Notes under the pieces: generated by a model
Seen by the model: the letters and a program-made list of their open reading frames with translations, nothing else
What the model was told of the DNA's origin: nothing
The model's database searches: none
Shown: positions 1 through 7,266 of the stretch, piece by piece
Position numbering within the stretch: the stretch's first letter is position 1
Layout: the number at the start of each line of letters is the position of its first letter
Origin: Ruminococcaceae bacterium UBA1730
GTDB lineage: Bacteria; Bacillota; Clostridia; Oscillospirales; Acutalibacteraceae
DNA length: 9,530 nt
Direction: 5' to 3'
NCBI GenBank assembly: GCA_002315935.1
Contig: DCII01000020.1
Location: forward strand, 1-9,530
Translations under genes and position numbers: made by a program

Positions 1-8
1 CCACGGTT

Positions 9-2240
9 TTAAGAAAAGAGCCTTTCAGCCTTAATTATTCTGAATTCGCTGAACATAACGCCGAGAGTAGGCTCGCTCATTTCAAGCTCAATGCAGCCAT
101 TCTGAATGAATTCATGAGGAATAACATAGGTGACGGATTCAAAGCCGGGAACAAGCATCAGCTCGTCATATTCCTTGTCAGCTTCTCCGCCGAAACGGGG
201 ACCGCAATAGATAACATTTCCGTTGACCTTAATCATATGCTCCGTTATTGTGTCAACTCTCTTATCCTTGAAAGAAACCTTCAGCAGATAGTCGCAGTCT
301 GCGGTCAGTCCGCCGATGAACGAGCGGAAGCTGAAATTATCGAATGTGCAGAACATTCCGGTTGGGAGCGGATATTCATCGTTTCTCGGCTTGTCGCCGT
401 CATAATCCATATAGACCTCTCCGACCTGAGTGCATCCGCATTCCTTAAGACCGTTAATTGCAACGGAGAAATAATATTCATCGCTTTCAACCTTGTTTCT
501 TTCGAATGCTCTTCTCATAACGCCGAAGGTATCGTTCATCTTTTCGGCTTTATCAAGAATCGAAAGAAGCCATTTGCGGTCTGTGATGGGGTTATCCATC
601 GTTTCGAGAATAGCTCCTCTTTCCCAGCCGTCGGCATAATAATGCGTTGTGTCGGTCTGGAGACCGATAAGGTTGAAGAGCTTATCGGCAAGCAAGGTTA
701 TATCGTTTCTCTGCTTTTTGTATTCCTCATCGAAATCTCTTTCAAGAATATTGTGCACCGCTTTGATGTCATATCTGTCAAGAGCAATTTTTGCTTCCCT
801 GATAAGAGCAAGCTCAAAAAGTCTTCTGTGGCGAAGCACCCAGTCGCATTTTGCTCTCATGAGAAGCTGAAGATAACGCCAGTTTTCATTGAGAAAAGCG
901 TAGTCTTTGCCGAGCTTTTCCCATAGCTCAAGGGTTGAATCAATGCCGTGATTTTCGGCAGGGTCGCCCTCCCAGTTCATTTCAAGGTCAAGAATTCCGT
1001 CTGCAATCTTTTCCGCATCTGCACCGAAGAAGAACAGTCTTGCATAATCAAGAAGCGTTGTGCGAAGGTCACAGCGTGGGAAGAATTCCATATCTGCCCA
1101 GACAGCTTTATTTACATCGTCTGTTATGCCCTCGGAATATGTTACCGAGCCGCAGGTATACTGCCTTGTTAGGCGATGAAGATGGCGGTATTCTCTCGGA
1201 CGGGGGTTGGTGCATTCACGGCTCAAGCCCGAAACAAGAGCAAAATGCCAGTCGTCACGGTCAAAATGAACGGGATATTCGCATCTGACATTGTGTGATA
1301 TATCAGGATAGAATCTTATCGGATACTTTGAAGGAACCTTTCTGCGTAGCTCGTCAAACGGAAAAGCGTGATTTGGTCCCATAATTATTCCGTTGATTTC
1401 ATCGGGAAGCTTTTCAAGCTCTTCAATCAGAGCGTTTCCCCAGTTCGGAATGGAATGCGGAGCCTGTGCAGACGGCCACATTTCGGCATTCGGATGGCTT
1501 TCTTTTGCGGCGGCTGAAATAGCCTTGCATCGCTCTATGAATTCATCGGCAGGAAAGTCACCGGGGTCTCCTCCCGGCGGAAAAATTGCATTTATTCTCG
1601 GCACCTTTGAATAAAGCTCTCCACGCCTTTTTGCCGCCTGCGCAACGGTTTCGCCGTCATTATTTGGATGCCAGAGCGAAACATCAAGGTCAAATTCATC
1701 CGCCATTCCGCTTGCTTCAATCAGAAATTCTTCCTCGTCATATTTCATCAGCGAATTCCGCCTCGATTCGCCCTTCTCATAGGGAATGTGTTCAACGGTG
1801 TTAGAACCGAAATACATCATATCAAGATAGTATCTGCGGTAATCCTCATAGCTCCATGCGTCATAGGTGTTCGGCGTTGTGCGGTAACCGACCTGATGAC
1901 CTCTGATTCGCTTATCGGGCGAATATTTTCCGCCGATGTCTTCAATAAGAGTTATCCCGTTTTCGCTTTTTTTGATTTTACGCAGAAACATCGCATAAGC
2001 ATAAATCAGACCTCTTATGCCCTTTGCTCTGAATGTAATTTTTGAATCCGAGCAGAACACCTCGTAGCTGTCGGCATTGCCTGAATCGGTCTGCTGAAAG
2101 AGAAAATCCGCTTCGGAAGAGCTTTCGCAGAGAATGGGAGAAACGCCCGTTCTTGCCTTTATTTCATCGGAAAAGAGCAATGCCGCTTTCTTTGCGTCAG
2201 CTCCTTCGGTAAATATTCTGAAATTTCTGAATTCCGTCAT
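9..2240 (-). CDS. Putative glycoside hydrolase, GH20/GH67-like N-domain plus TIM barrel
   Basis: Encodes 743 aa with no signal peptide, so probably cytoplasmic. Residues ~1-105 look like the small alpha/beta domain that precedes the barrel in GH20 hexosaminidases and GH67 alpha-glucuronidases. Residues ~110-450 look like a TIM barrel with motifs RGHQVGYR (113-120), GGDPGD (223-228, D225) and YSEG (368-371, E370). A helical stretch follows, and about the last 140 residues resemble a beta-sandwich carbohydrate-binding domain. I recognise this as a family usually annotated only as hypothetical or alpha-glucuronidase-like; substrate and catalytic residues are not known to me. The acids named are candidates only. 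Start: the ATG at 2240 has GGAGG just upstream. An in-frame ATG at 2315 lies upstream of the promoter, so it cannot be used from that transcript. The gene is divergent from the GH3-like gene. An inverted repeat covers its ribosome site. The stop codon is 8 bp from the window edge, so any downstream terminator is not visible. Confidence 0.72.
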   Translation of the reverse strand: MTEFRNFRIFTEGADAKKAALLFSDEIKARTGVSPILCESSSEADFLFQQTDSGNADSYEVFCSDSKITFRAKGIRGLIYAYAMFLRKIKKSENGITLIEDIGGKYSPDKRIRGHQVGYRTTPNTYDAWSYEDYRRYYLDMMYFGSNTVEHIPYEKGESRRNSLMKYDEEEFLIEASGMADEFDLDVSLWHPNNDGETVAQAAKRRGELYSKVPRINAIFPPGGDPGDFPADEFIERCKAISAAAKESHPNAEMWPSAQAPHSIPNWGNALIEELEKLPDEINGIIMGPNHAFPFDELRRKVPSKYPIRFYPDISHNVRCEYPVHFDRDDWHFALVSGLSRECTNPRPREYRHLHRLTRQYTCGSVTYSEGITDDVNKAVWADMEFFPRCDLRTTLLDYARLFFFGADAEKIADGILDLEMNWEGDPAENHGIDSTLELWEKLGKDYAFLNENWRYLQLLMRAKCDWVLRHRRLFELALIREAKIALDRYDIKAVHNILERDFDEEYKKQRNDITLLADKLFNLIGLQTDTTHYYADGWERGAILETMDNPITDRKWLLSILDKAEKMNDTFGVMRRAFERNKVESDEYYFSVAINGLKECGCTQVGEVYMDYDGDKPRNDEYPLPTGMFCTFDNFSFRSFIGGLTADCDYLLKVSFKDKRVDTITEHMIKVNGNVIYCGPRFGGEADKEYDELMLVPGFESVTYVIPHEFIQNGCIELEMSEPTLGVMFSEFRIIKAERLFS

Positions 2241-2243
2241 TTT

Positions 2244-2257
2244 CGAACCTCCGTTCG
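2244..2257 (-). promoter_or_regulatory. Inverted repeat CGAAC-N4-GTTCG around the ribosome site; LexA-box-like
   Basis: The minus strand reads CGAACGGAGGTTCG: two perfect 5-bp arms around a 4-nt loop that is GGAG, the core of the Shine-Dalgarno. As DNA it contains GAAC-N4-GTTC, the invariant part of the Gram-positive LexA/DinR box. The central bases match the CGAACRNRYGTTYG consensus only partly. As RNA it would be a 5-bp hairpin presenting the ribosome site in its loop. It lies just downstream of the expected transcription start, where a repressor could block elongation or initiation. Function is inferred only. Confidence 0.4.
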
Positions 2258-2268
2258 TAGTTTTTAAA

Positions 2269-2297
2269 ATCATAACACAGTAACTTATGTGTGTCAA
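2269..2297 (-). promoter_or_regulatory. Sigma-A promoter of the glycoside-hydrolase-like gene
   Basis: On the minus strand, TTGACA (2297-2292) and TATGAT (2274-2269) are separated by exactly 17 bp. This is a full consensus -35 and a 5/6 -10. Transcription should begin near 2262, about 20 nt before the ATG, giving a very short leader that starts next to the inverted repeat around the ribosome site. Confidence 0.8.
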
Positions 2298-2349
2298 TTG
2301 AAAAGAATTAAGCAAAACAATAATGCTGTCTGAAAATTCTACAAAATAA

Positions 2350-2378
2350 TTGACTTGTATTCAATGTTTTGATAAAAT
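2350..2378 (+). promoter_or_regulatory. Sigma-A promoter of the GH3-like gene
   Basis: TTGACT (2350-2355), a 17-bp spacer and TAAAAT (2373-2378). Transcription should start near 2385. The element overlaps an in-frame ATG at 2369, which therefore cannot be the start codon, and supports the downstream ATG at 2441. The divergent promoter's -35 lies 52 bp to the left. Confidence 0.78.
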
Positions 2379-2440
2379 ATTTCGGTATTGAGAGAAAAAG
2401 TATCGGTGGGACAAAAGAATTTTTTGAAAGGAGAGACTGC

Positions 2441-4168
2441 ATGGTATTCTCAGACATTGCAGTCTGGCTCGGAGATATTTCCCGTGCACAGATTAATCAC
2501 ACAACCAAAAACCCCCTCAAGGCACAGAAAAAGGTGCTTAAGAAAATCATCAGCAGAAACAAAAGCTGTGAGCTTGGCAAAAAACTCAATCTCAAGGATG
2601 TTCATTCGATTGAGGATTATCAGAGAACAGTTCCTCTTTCGACCTATGCGGATTACGAGCCTTATGTTGATCGTATGCTTGAAAAAGGCGAAAAGAGATT
2701 GATGTTCAACGGAATCAACCTCCGCTATGCCTCTTCATCAGGCTCGGTCGGCAAGCCGAAGATGCTTCCGAAGGGTGCGAATGACCTTTGGAAAATGCAG
2801 TGTATCGGTTTTTCCGTTTCGATTTCAACAGGTTATCATTACCTCAAGGAAAAGGGCATAAGAATGGTAAACCAGGTCGGACCTCTTGCCCTCAATCTTT
2901 CGGGTCATAAAACTCCCGACGGAAAAATGAGCAACGGTGCGGCACAGATTCCCTTGAGAATGCTCAAATCTCTTCTTCCGTTTTTCTGCACTTCTCCGCT
3001 TCCGCTTCTTTTCCCGAATCTCGAGGATAAATACGACACTGCATATCTTCATCTGAGATTTTGCCTTGAAAATAAAAAGGTCAGCTATCTCGGTTCAATA
3101 GTTGTTACTCTTCTTACTCAGATGTTTGATTATCTTGAAGATAACTGGGAAATGCTTTGTGACAATATAGAAAAAGGAATTATTAATCCGAATATCGACT
3201 GCACAGAGGAATTCCGTAATAAATATGCAAAGAAGTTCAAGCCCAATCCCGAAAGAGCGGCAGAGCTTCGCAGAGAATTCAAAAAAGGCTTTGACGAGCC
3301 TATAGCTCCGAGAATATGGCCGAATCTTCAGTGGGCATACGGCATGATGGGTTCAAACCTTTCGGTTTATGTTGAAAAGCTCCGTAAGCATATCGGTCCC
3401 GATGTTCCGATTCATAATATGGGCTATGCCGCCGCAGAAGGCTTCTTCGCAACGCCTATGGAGCTTGATGCTTCGGATTATGTTCTTACGCCTTACACTG
3501 TATTCTTTGAATTCCTTCCGGTCAATGACGGTGAGGATAAGGCTGATGACAATCAGAAGCCTCTTCTTATCAATGAGCTTGAGGTTGGCAAGGAATACGA
3601 AATCATTGTTTCAAATTTTTCCGGTCTTTATAGATACAAAATGGAGGATGTTATCAAGGTCACGAGAATGTATAACAACACTCCTCAGGTTGAGCTGATG
3701 TTCAGGCAAAATCTCTCAATGAATGTTGCCAACGAAAAAACCACAACCGATATGATTGATGCCGCTGCTCAGAGAGTTGCCGGCGAGGTCGGCGTTGAAT
3801 ATCAGGGATTCAGCTTCTATCCCGATTTCTCAACCAAGCCGCCGAGATACACAATGCTTGCCGAGATCAAGGGCGGTGTTCCCGATGAAGCAACGAGAGA
3901 AAAGTTCGTTGAGGCTCTTGACCACGCAATGGATGACATCAACGAAAAATATTATAAATACCGCCGTTGGGGAATGCTCAACAAGCCCGAGGTTTTCTTC
4001 CTCAAGGAGCAGACCTATGTTGATTATAACAAGTATCTTGCAGGAAAGGGCGTAGTTCTCAACCAGATTAAGCCTGTTACGGTTATCAACAATGACGAAA
4101 GAAGAAAATTCTTTTTCGGTCATGTAGCAGGTGACCACGAGTTGGCAAAAGAGCTTTCCGAAGATTGA
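2441..4168 (+). CDS. GH3-family acyl-adenylate / amido synthetase-like protein
   Basis: Encodes 575 aa, close to the family norm of 500-600. GH3 proteins belong to the adenylate-forming superfamily. In plants they activate jasmonate, auxin or benzoate with ATP and join the acid to an amino acid; substrates of most bacterial members are unknown. Three nucleotide-binding motifs are visible: SSSGSVGKPK (98-107), corresponding to the plant SSGT motif; YAAAEG (329-334, E333), corresponding to the YxSSE motif; and YRYKMEDV (397-404, D403), corresponding to YRLGDVV, with Glu where Gly is usual. Start: AAAGGAGAG sits just upstream of the ATG at 2441, downstream of the promoter. The gene stands alone between its own promoter and terminator, with no signal peptide or membrane segment, so it is cytoplasmic. 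No carrier protein or amino-acid pathway gene is adjacent, so the acid substrate cannot be guessed from context. Family assignment is firm; reaction is inferred. Confidence 0.88.
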   Translation: MVFSDIAVWLGDISRAQINHTTKNPLKAQKKVLKKIISRNKSCELGKKLNLKDVHSIEDYQRTVPLSTYADYEPYVDRMLEKGEKRLMFNGINLRYASSSGSVGKPKMLPKGANDLWKMQCIGFSVSISTGYHYLKEKGIRMVNQVGPLALNLSGHKTPDGKMSNGAAQIPLRMLKSLLPFFCTSPLPLLFPNLEDKYDTAYLHLRFCLENKKVSYLGSIVVTLLTQMFDYLEDNWEMLCDNIEKGIINPNIDCTEEFRNKYAKKFKPNPERAAELRREFKKGFDEPIAPRIWPNLQWAYGMMGSNLSVYVEKLRKHIGPDVPIHNMGYAAAEGFFATPMELDASDYVLTPYTVFFEFLPVNDGEDKADDNQKPLLINELEVGKEYEIIVSNFSGLYRYKMEDVIKVTRMYNNTPQVELMFRQNLSMNVANEKTTTDMIDAAAQRVAGEVGVEYQGFSFYPDFSTKPPRYTMLAEIKGGVPDEATREKFVEALDHAMDDINEKYYKYRRWGMLNKPEVFFLKEQTYVDYNKYLAGKGVVLNQIKPVTVINNDERRKFFFGHVAGDHELAKELSED

Positions 4169-4173
4169 TATTG

Positions 4174-4207
4174 AAATCCGCTTCATTGAACCGAAGCGGA
4201 TTTTTTT
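4174..4207 (+). terminator. Intrinsic terminator of the GH3-like gene
   Basis: An 11-bp perfect stem, AAATCCGCTTC (4174-4184) with GAAGCGGATTT (4193-4203), has an 8-nt loop and runs into an unbroken T tract to 4207. It begins 5 bp after the stop codon and ends one base before the next promoter's -35, so the two transcription units are tightly packed but separate. Confidence 0.93.
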
Positions 4208-4208
4208 C

Positions 4209-4237
4209 TTGACCTATTGTTATTTATTTGATATTAT
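4209..4237 (+). promoter_or_regulatory. Sigma-A promoter of the lepA-hemW operon
   Basis: TTGACC (4209-4214), a 17-bp spacer and TATTAT (4232-4237). The start of transcription should fall near 4244, giving a leader of about 36 nt to the GTG start of lepA. Confidence 0.75.
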
Positions 4238-4279
4238 ATAAAGCAGACCAAAATGCTCTTCAAAAAGGAGAAAACCAAA

Positions 4280-6094
4280 GTGGCAGTTTCAAAAGAAAAT
4301 ATCAGAAATTTCTGTATCATTGCTCATATAGACCACGGCAAGTCAACCCTTGCAGACAGACTTCTCGAAAAAACAAAGTCTGTTGCACTCAGGGATATGA
4401 CTGCACAGCTTCTTGACAAAATGGACCTCGAAAGAGAAAGAGGAATAACCATCAAGGCACACGCAGTAAAGCTCAATTACCTTGCCGAAGACGGTCAGGA
4501 ATATGTGCTCAATCTTATTGATACCCCGGGTCATGTTGACTTCAATTACGAGGTTTCCCGTTCACTTGCCGCCTGCGAGGGTGCAGTGCTTATAGTTGAT
4601 GCCTCGCAGGGAGTCGAAGCACAAACACTTGCGAATACTTATCTTGCTCTTGACCATGACCTTGAGCTTGTGCCTGTTATCAATAAAATTGACCTTCCCT
4701 CTGCCGACCCGGACAGAGTTGCCGCCGAGGTTGAGGATGTTATCGGTCTTGATTGCTCCGAAGCTCCGAGAGTTTCTGCAAAAACAGGTGTCAATATTGA
4801 ACAGGTGCTTGAACACATCGTTAAGGATATTCCCGCTCCTCAGGCAGATGATAATAAACCTCTGCGTGCACTCATTTTCGATTCGGTTTATGACAGCTAC
4901 AAGGGCGTTATCGTTTATGTCAGAATTAAAGAGGGCAGAATAAAGCCCGGGGACACCATGCGGATGATGGCAACAGGTGCTGAATTCACCGTTGTTGAAA
5001 CAGGCTATATGAGAGCACAGGAACCCGAGCCCTGTGCGGAGCTTACCGCAGGCGAGGTCGGATATATAACCGCTTCAATCAAAACGGTCAGCGATGCAAG
5101 AGTCGGTGATACTGTTACAACCGTTGAGAACCCTGCTGCAGAGCCGCTTCCGGGTTACAGAAAGGTTAATCCGATGGTTTATTGCGGAGTATATCCTGCG
5201 GACGGTGCAGACTATGAAAACCTCCGTGATGCACTTGAAAAGCTTCAACTCAACGATGCCGCTTTGACCTATGAACCTGAAACATCGGGTGCACTCGGAT
5301 TTGGCTTCAGATGCGGATTTCTCGGCCTTCTTCACCTTGAAATCATTCAGGAACGCCTGGAAAGAGAATATGATCTCGACCTTGTAACAACAATTCCGAG
5401 CGTTGTTTATAAAATCAATCTTACAGATGGTTCAATGATTGAAATTGATAACCCCACTCATTATCCCGACCCGGCAAATATCGCTTCCTGCGAAGAACCC
5501 TTCACGAACGCTCATATTTATGCACCTGCCGATTATGTCGGCACTATCATGGATTTGTGCCAGGACAGAAGAGGCGTTTTCAAGAATATGGATTATATCA
5601 CTCCCGACAGAGTTGATATTCATTATGAGCTTCCTCTGAATGAAATTATCTATGATTTCTTCGATTCGCTCAAGTCGAGAACAAGAGGATATGCTTCGTT
5701 CGACTATGAAATAAGCGATTACCGTAAATCAAATCTTGTTAAGCTTGATGTGCTTCTCAACGGTGATATTATTGATGCTCTTTCGTTTATCATCCATTCC
5801 GAAAAGGCTTACAGCAAGGCAAGGAAGATTGCCGAAAGACTCAAGGACAATATTCCCCGTCAGATGTTTGAAATTCCCATTCAGATTGGTATCGGTGGCA
5901 AGATAATTGCCCGTGAAACAATTAAGGCAATGCGTAAGGATGTTCTTGCAAAGTGCTACGGCGGTGACATAACGAGAAAGAAGAAACTTCTCGAAAAGCA
6001 AAAAGAAGGTAAAAAGAGAATGCGTCATTTCGGAACGGTTGAGGTTCCGCAGGAGGCATTCATGGCAGTTCTCAAGCTTGATGACAATGACTAA
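4280..6094 (+). CDS. lepA: Elongation factor 4 (LepA), ribosome-associated GTPase
   Basis: LepA/EF4 binds the ribosome and hydrolyses GTP; it is linked to back-translocation and to ribosome assembly or initiation under stress. The protein has 604 aa (E. coli LepA has 599) and all GTPase motifs: P-loop AHIDHGKST (15-23), switch I region RERGITIK (52-59), DTPGH (81-85), NKID (135-138) and SAKTG (166-170). The EF-G-like domains follow, then the LepA-specific basic C-terminal domain (RKKKLLEKQKEGKKRM), ending in an acidic tail. It lacks EF-G domain IV, as expected. Start: GTG at 4280 is preceded by AAAAAGGAG (4262-4270) at 9 nt spacing and gives the typical N-terminus. An in-frame ATG at 4253 has no ribosome site and lies very close to the expected transcript start. 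It is the first gene of an operon with hemW, which it overlaps by 8 bp. Confidence 0.97.
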   Translation: MAVSKENIRNFCIIAHIDHGKSTLADRLLEKTKSVALRDMTAQLLDKMDLERERGITIKAHAVKLNYLAEDGQEYVLNLIDTPGHVDFNYEVSRSLAACEGAVLIVDASQGVEAQTLANTYLALDHDLELVPVINKIDLPSADPDRVAAEVEDVIGLDCSEAPRVSAKTGVNIEQVLEHIVKDIPAPQADDNKPLRALIFDSVYDSYKGVIVYVRIKEGRIKPGDTMRMMATGAEFTVVETGYMRAQEPEPCAELTAGEVGYITASIKTVSDARVGDTVTTVENPAAEPLPGYRKVNPMVYCGVYPADGADYENLRDALEKLQLNDAALTYEPETSGALGFGFRCGFLGLLHLEIIQERLEREYDLDLVTTIPSVVYKINLTDGSMIEIDNPTHYPDPANIASCEEPFTNAHIYAPADYVGTIMDLCQDRRGVFKNMDYITPDRVDIHYELPLNEIIYDFFDSLKSRTRGYASFDYEISDYRKSNLVKLDVLLNGDIIDALSFIIHSEKAYSKARKIAERLKDNIPRQMFEIPIQIGIGGKIIARETIKAMRKDVLAKCYGGDITRKKKLLEKQKEGKKRMRHFGTVEVPQEAFMAVLKLDDND

Positions 6095-7187
6095 TCCAAT
6101 CGGTCTTTATCTGCATATTCCGTTCTGCAAAGGCAAATGCCCCTACTGCGATTTCTATTCGATCTATCCGAAGGAAGAAACGGTTGACGCCTATGCTTCG
6201 GCACTCATACGCAATATCGACAGAGAAGACCGCATTTATGATACCGTTTATTTCGGCGGCGGCACTCCGTCTTTGCTCGGAGCGGAAAGAATAGCAAAAA
6301 TAATGAGCCACATCAGAAGAACGGATAATTGCGAGGTGACGCTCGAATGCAATCCGTCTGACACAGGCTCGGTAAATTCGGATTTCGATTTTTATAAGGT
6401 TGCCGAAAGCGGAATAAACCGCATTTCAATGGGTTTGCAGAGTGCAGTTGATTTCGAGAGAAAAGCTCTCGGAAGAAGAGCGGGATGCGAGGATGTTGAA
6501 AGAGCGATTGAAAGAATTTTTAAATCGGGAATCAGCAATATTTCTCTTGATTTAATGCTCGGAATTCCGTTTCAGACTTCCGAAAGTCTTCGGAAATCAA
6601 TTGATTTCTGCGTTTCATCGGGTGCAAAACATATCAGCACATATATCCTCAAAATTGAAGAGGGGACAAGCTTTTATAAAAAGAGAAACGAGCTTATTCT
6701 TCCCGATGAAGACGAAACCTGCGAGCTTTATCTTCAGACCGTTTCTTCGCTTGCGTCAAATGGCTTCAAGCAGTACGAGATTTCAAATTTTGCAAAAAAC
6801 GGTTTTGAAAGCAGACATAATCTGAAATACTGGCGATGCGAAGAATATCTCGGAATCGGTGCGGCGGCTCATTCGTTTGTTGACGGCAGAAGATTTTTCT
6901 ATGGCAGAAGTGCTGAAGATTTTATAAATGATGTTCCTCCGACCGATGACGGGGCAGGGGGGGATGAAGAAGAATTCGTTATGCTTGCTCTTCGCCTTTC
7001 AGAAGGATTGAATGAAAAGAAATTCTCGGATAAATACGGGAAATCCCTTCCCGAAGCATTCGGAAAAAAAGCTGAATTTCTGATTGAAAAAGGTTTTTTG
7101 AAATATTCTTATGGAGCATATTCACTGACCGAAAATGGCTTCCTGCTTTCAAATTCCGTTATATGTGAATTGATTGAATGCCTTTGA
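6087..7187 (+). CDS. hemW: HemW, radical SAM haem chaperone (coproporphyrinogen oxidase-like)
   Basis: Encodes 366 aa, the usual length for HemW. The radical SAM cluster motif is HIPFC-KGK-C-PY-C (C14, C18, C21). The fourth cysteine found two residues later in true HemN is replaced by Phe23, so this is HemW rather than coproporphyrinogen dehydrogenase. YFGGGTPS (55-62) binds SAM, and HNLKYW with LGIGAAAHS in the second half are HemW signatures. HemW binds haem and transfers it to target proteins; older annotations call it HemN or an oxygen-independent coproporphyrinogen oxidase. Start: the ATG at 6087 gives MTNPIGLYLHIPF. ATG at 6081 is two codons upstream and also possible. Both lie inside the end of lepA with no strong ribosome site, so translation is probably coupled to lepA. 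A run of seven G at 6957-6963 encodes an unusual Gly-rich acidic linker (DDGAGGDEEE). Confidence 0.93.
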   Translation: MTNPIGLYLHIPFCKGKCPYCDFYSIYPKEETVDAYASALIRNIDREDRIYDTVYFGGGTPSLLGAERIAKIMSHIRRTDNCEVTLECNPSDTGSVNSDFDFYKVAESGINRISMGLQSAVDFERKALGRRAGCEDVERAIERIFKSGISNISLDLMLGIPFQTSESLRKSIDFCVSSGAKHISTYILKIEEGTSFYKKRNELILPDEDETCELYLQTVSSLASNGFKQYEISNFAKNGFESRHNLKYWRCEEYLGIGAAAHSFVDGRRFFYGRSAEDFINDVPPTDDGAGGDEEEFVMLALRLSEGLNEKKFSDKYGKSLPEAFGKKAEFLIEKGFLKYSYGAYSLTENGFLLSNSVICELIECL

Positions 7188-7188
7188 G

Positions 7189-7217
7189 TTGCAATTCTCA
7201 AACGGATATGTTATAGT
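7189..7217 (+). promoter_or_regulatory. Promoter of the secreted-protein gene
   Basis: TTGCAA (7189-7194), a 17-bp spacer and TATAGT (7212-7217), starting 2 bp after the hemW stop. TTTGAG (7183-7188) and CTCAAA (7197-7202) form a 6-bp inverted repeat centred on the -35 box, which could be an operator or a weak hairpin after hemW. There is no T tract, so it is not a convincing terminator. The secreted gene may be read both from here and from lepA-hemW read-through. Confidence 0.62.
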
Positions 7218-7266
7218 GGAAATAGGGTAAGAAATTATCCTGAAAATAAAACGGAGGTAAAATAAA

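Noticed and set aside
114..926. Long plus-strand open frame (270 codons) opposite the glycoside-hydrolase-like gene
   Set aside because: It has no ribosome site, its protein has no recognisable domain, and it lies wholly antisense to a gene with clear protein motifs and its own promoter.
2241..2315. N-terminal extension of the glycoside-hydrolase-like protein to an ATG at 2315
   Set aside because: The extension covers the promoter and ribosome site of the gene and does not resemble coding sequence.
2304..2340. AGAATT ... AATTCT inverted repeat between the divergent promoters
   Set aside because: Only 6-bp arms, 25 bp apart, in AT-rich DNA; expected by chance.
3830..4186. Minus-strand open frame of 118 codons over the 3' end of the GH3-like gene
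   Set aside because: Antisense shadow; it would begin inside the GH3 terminator hairpin and has no promoter or family resemblance.
4253..4279. Upstream ATG start for lepA
   Set aside because: No ribosome site before it, and the GTG at 4280 has a strong one and gives the standard LepA N-terminus.
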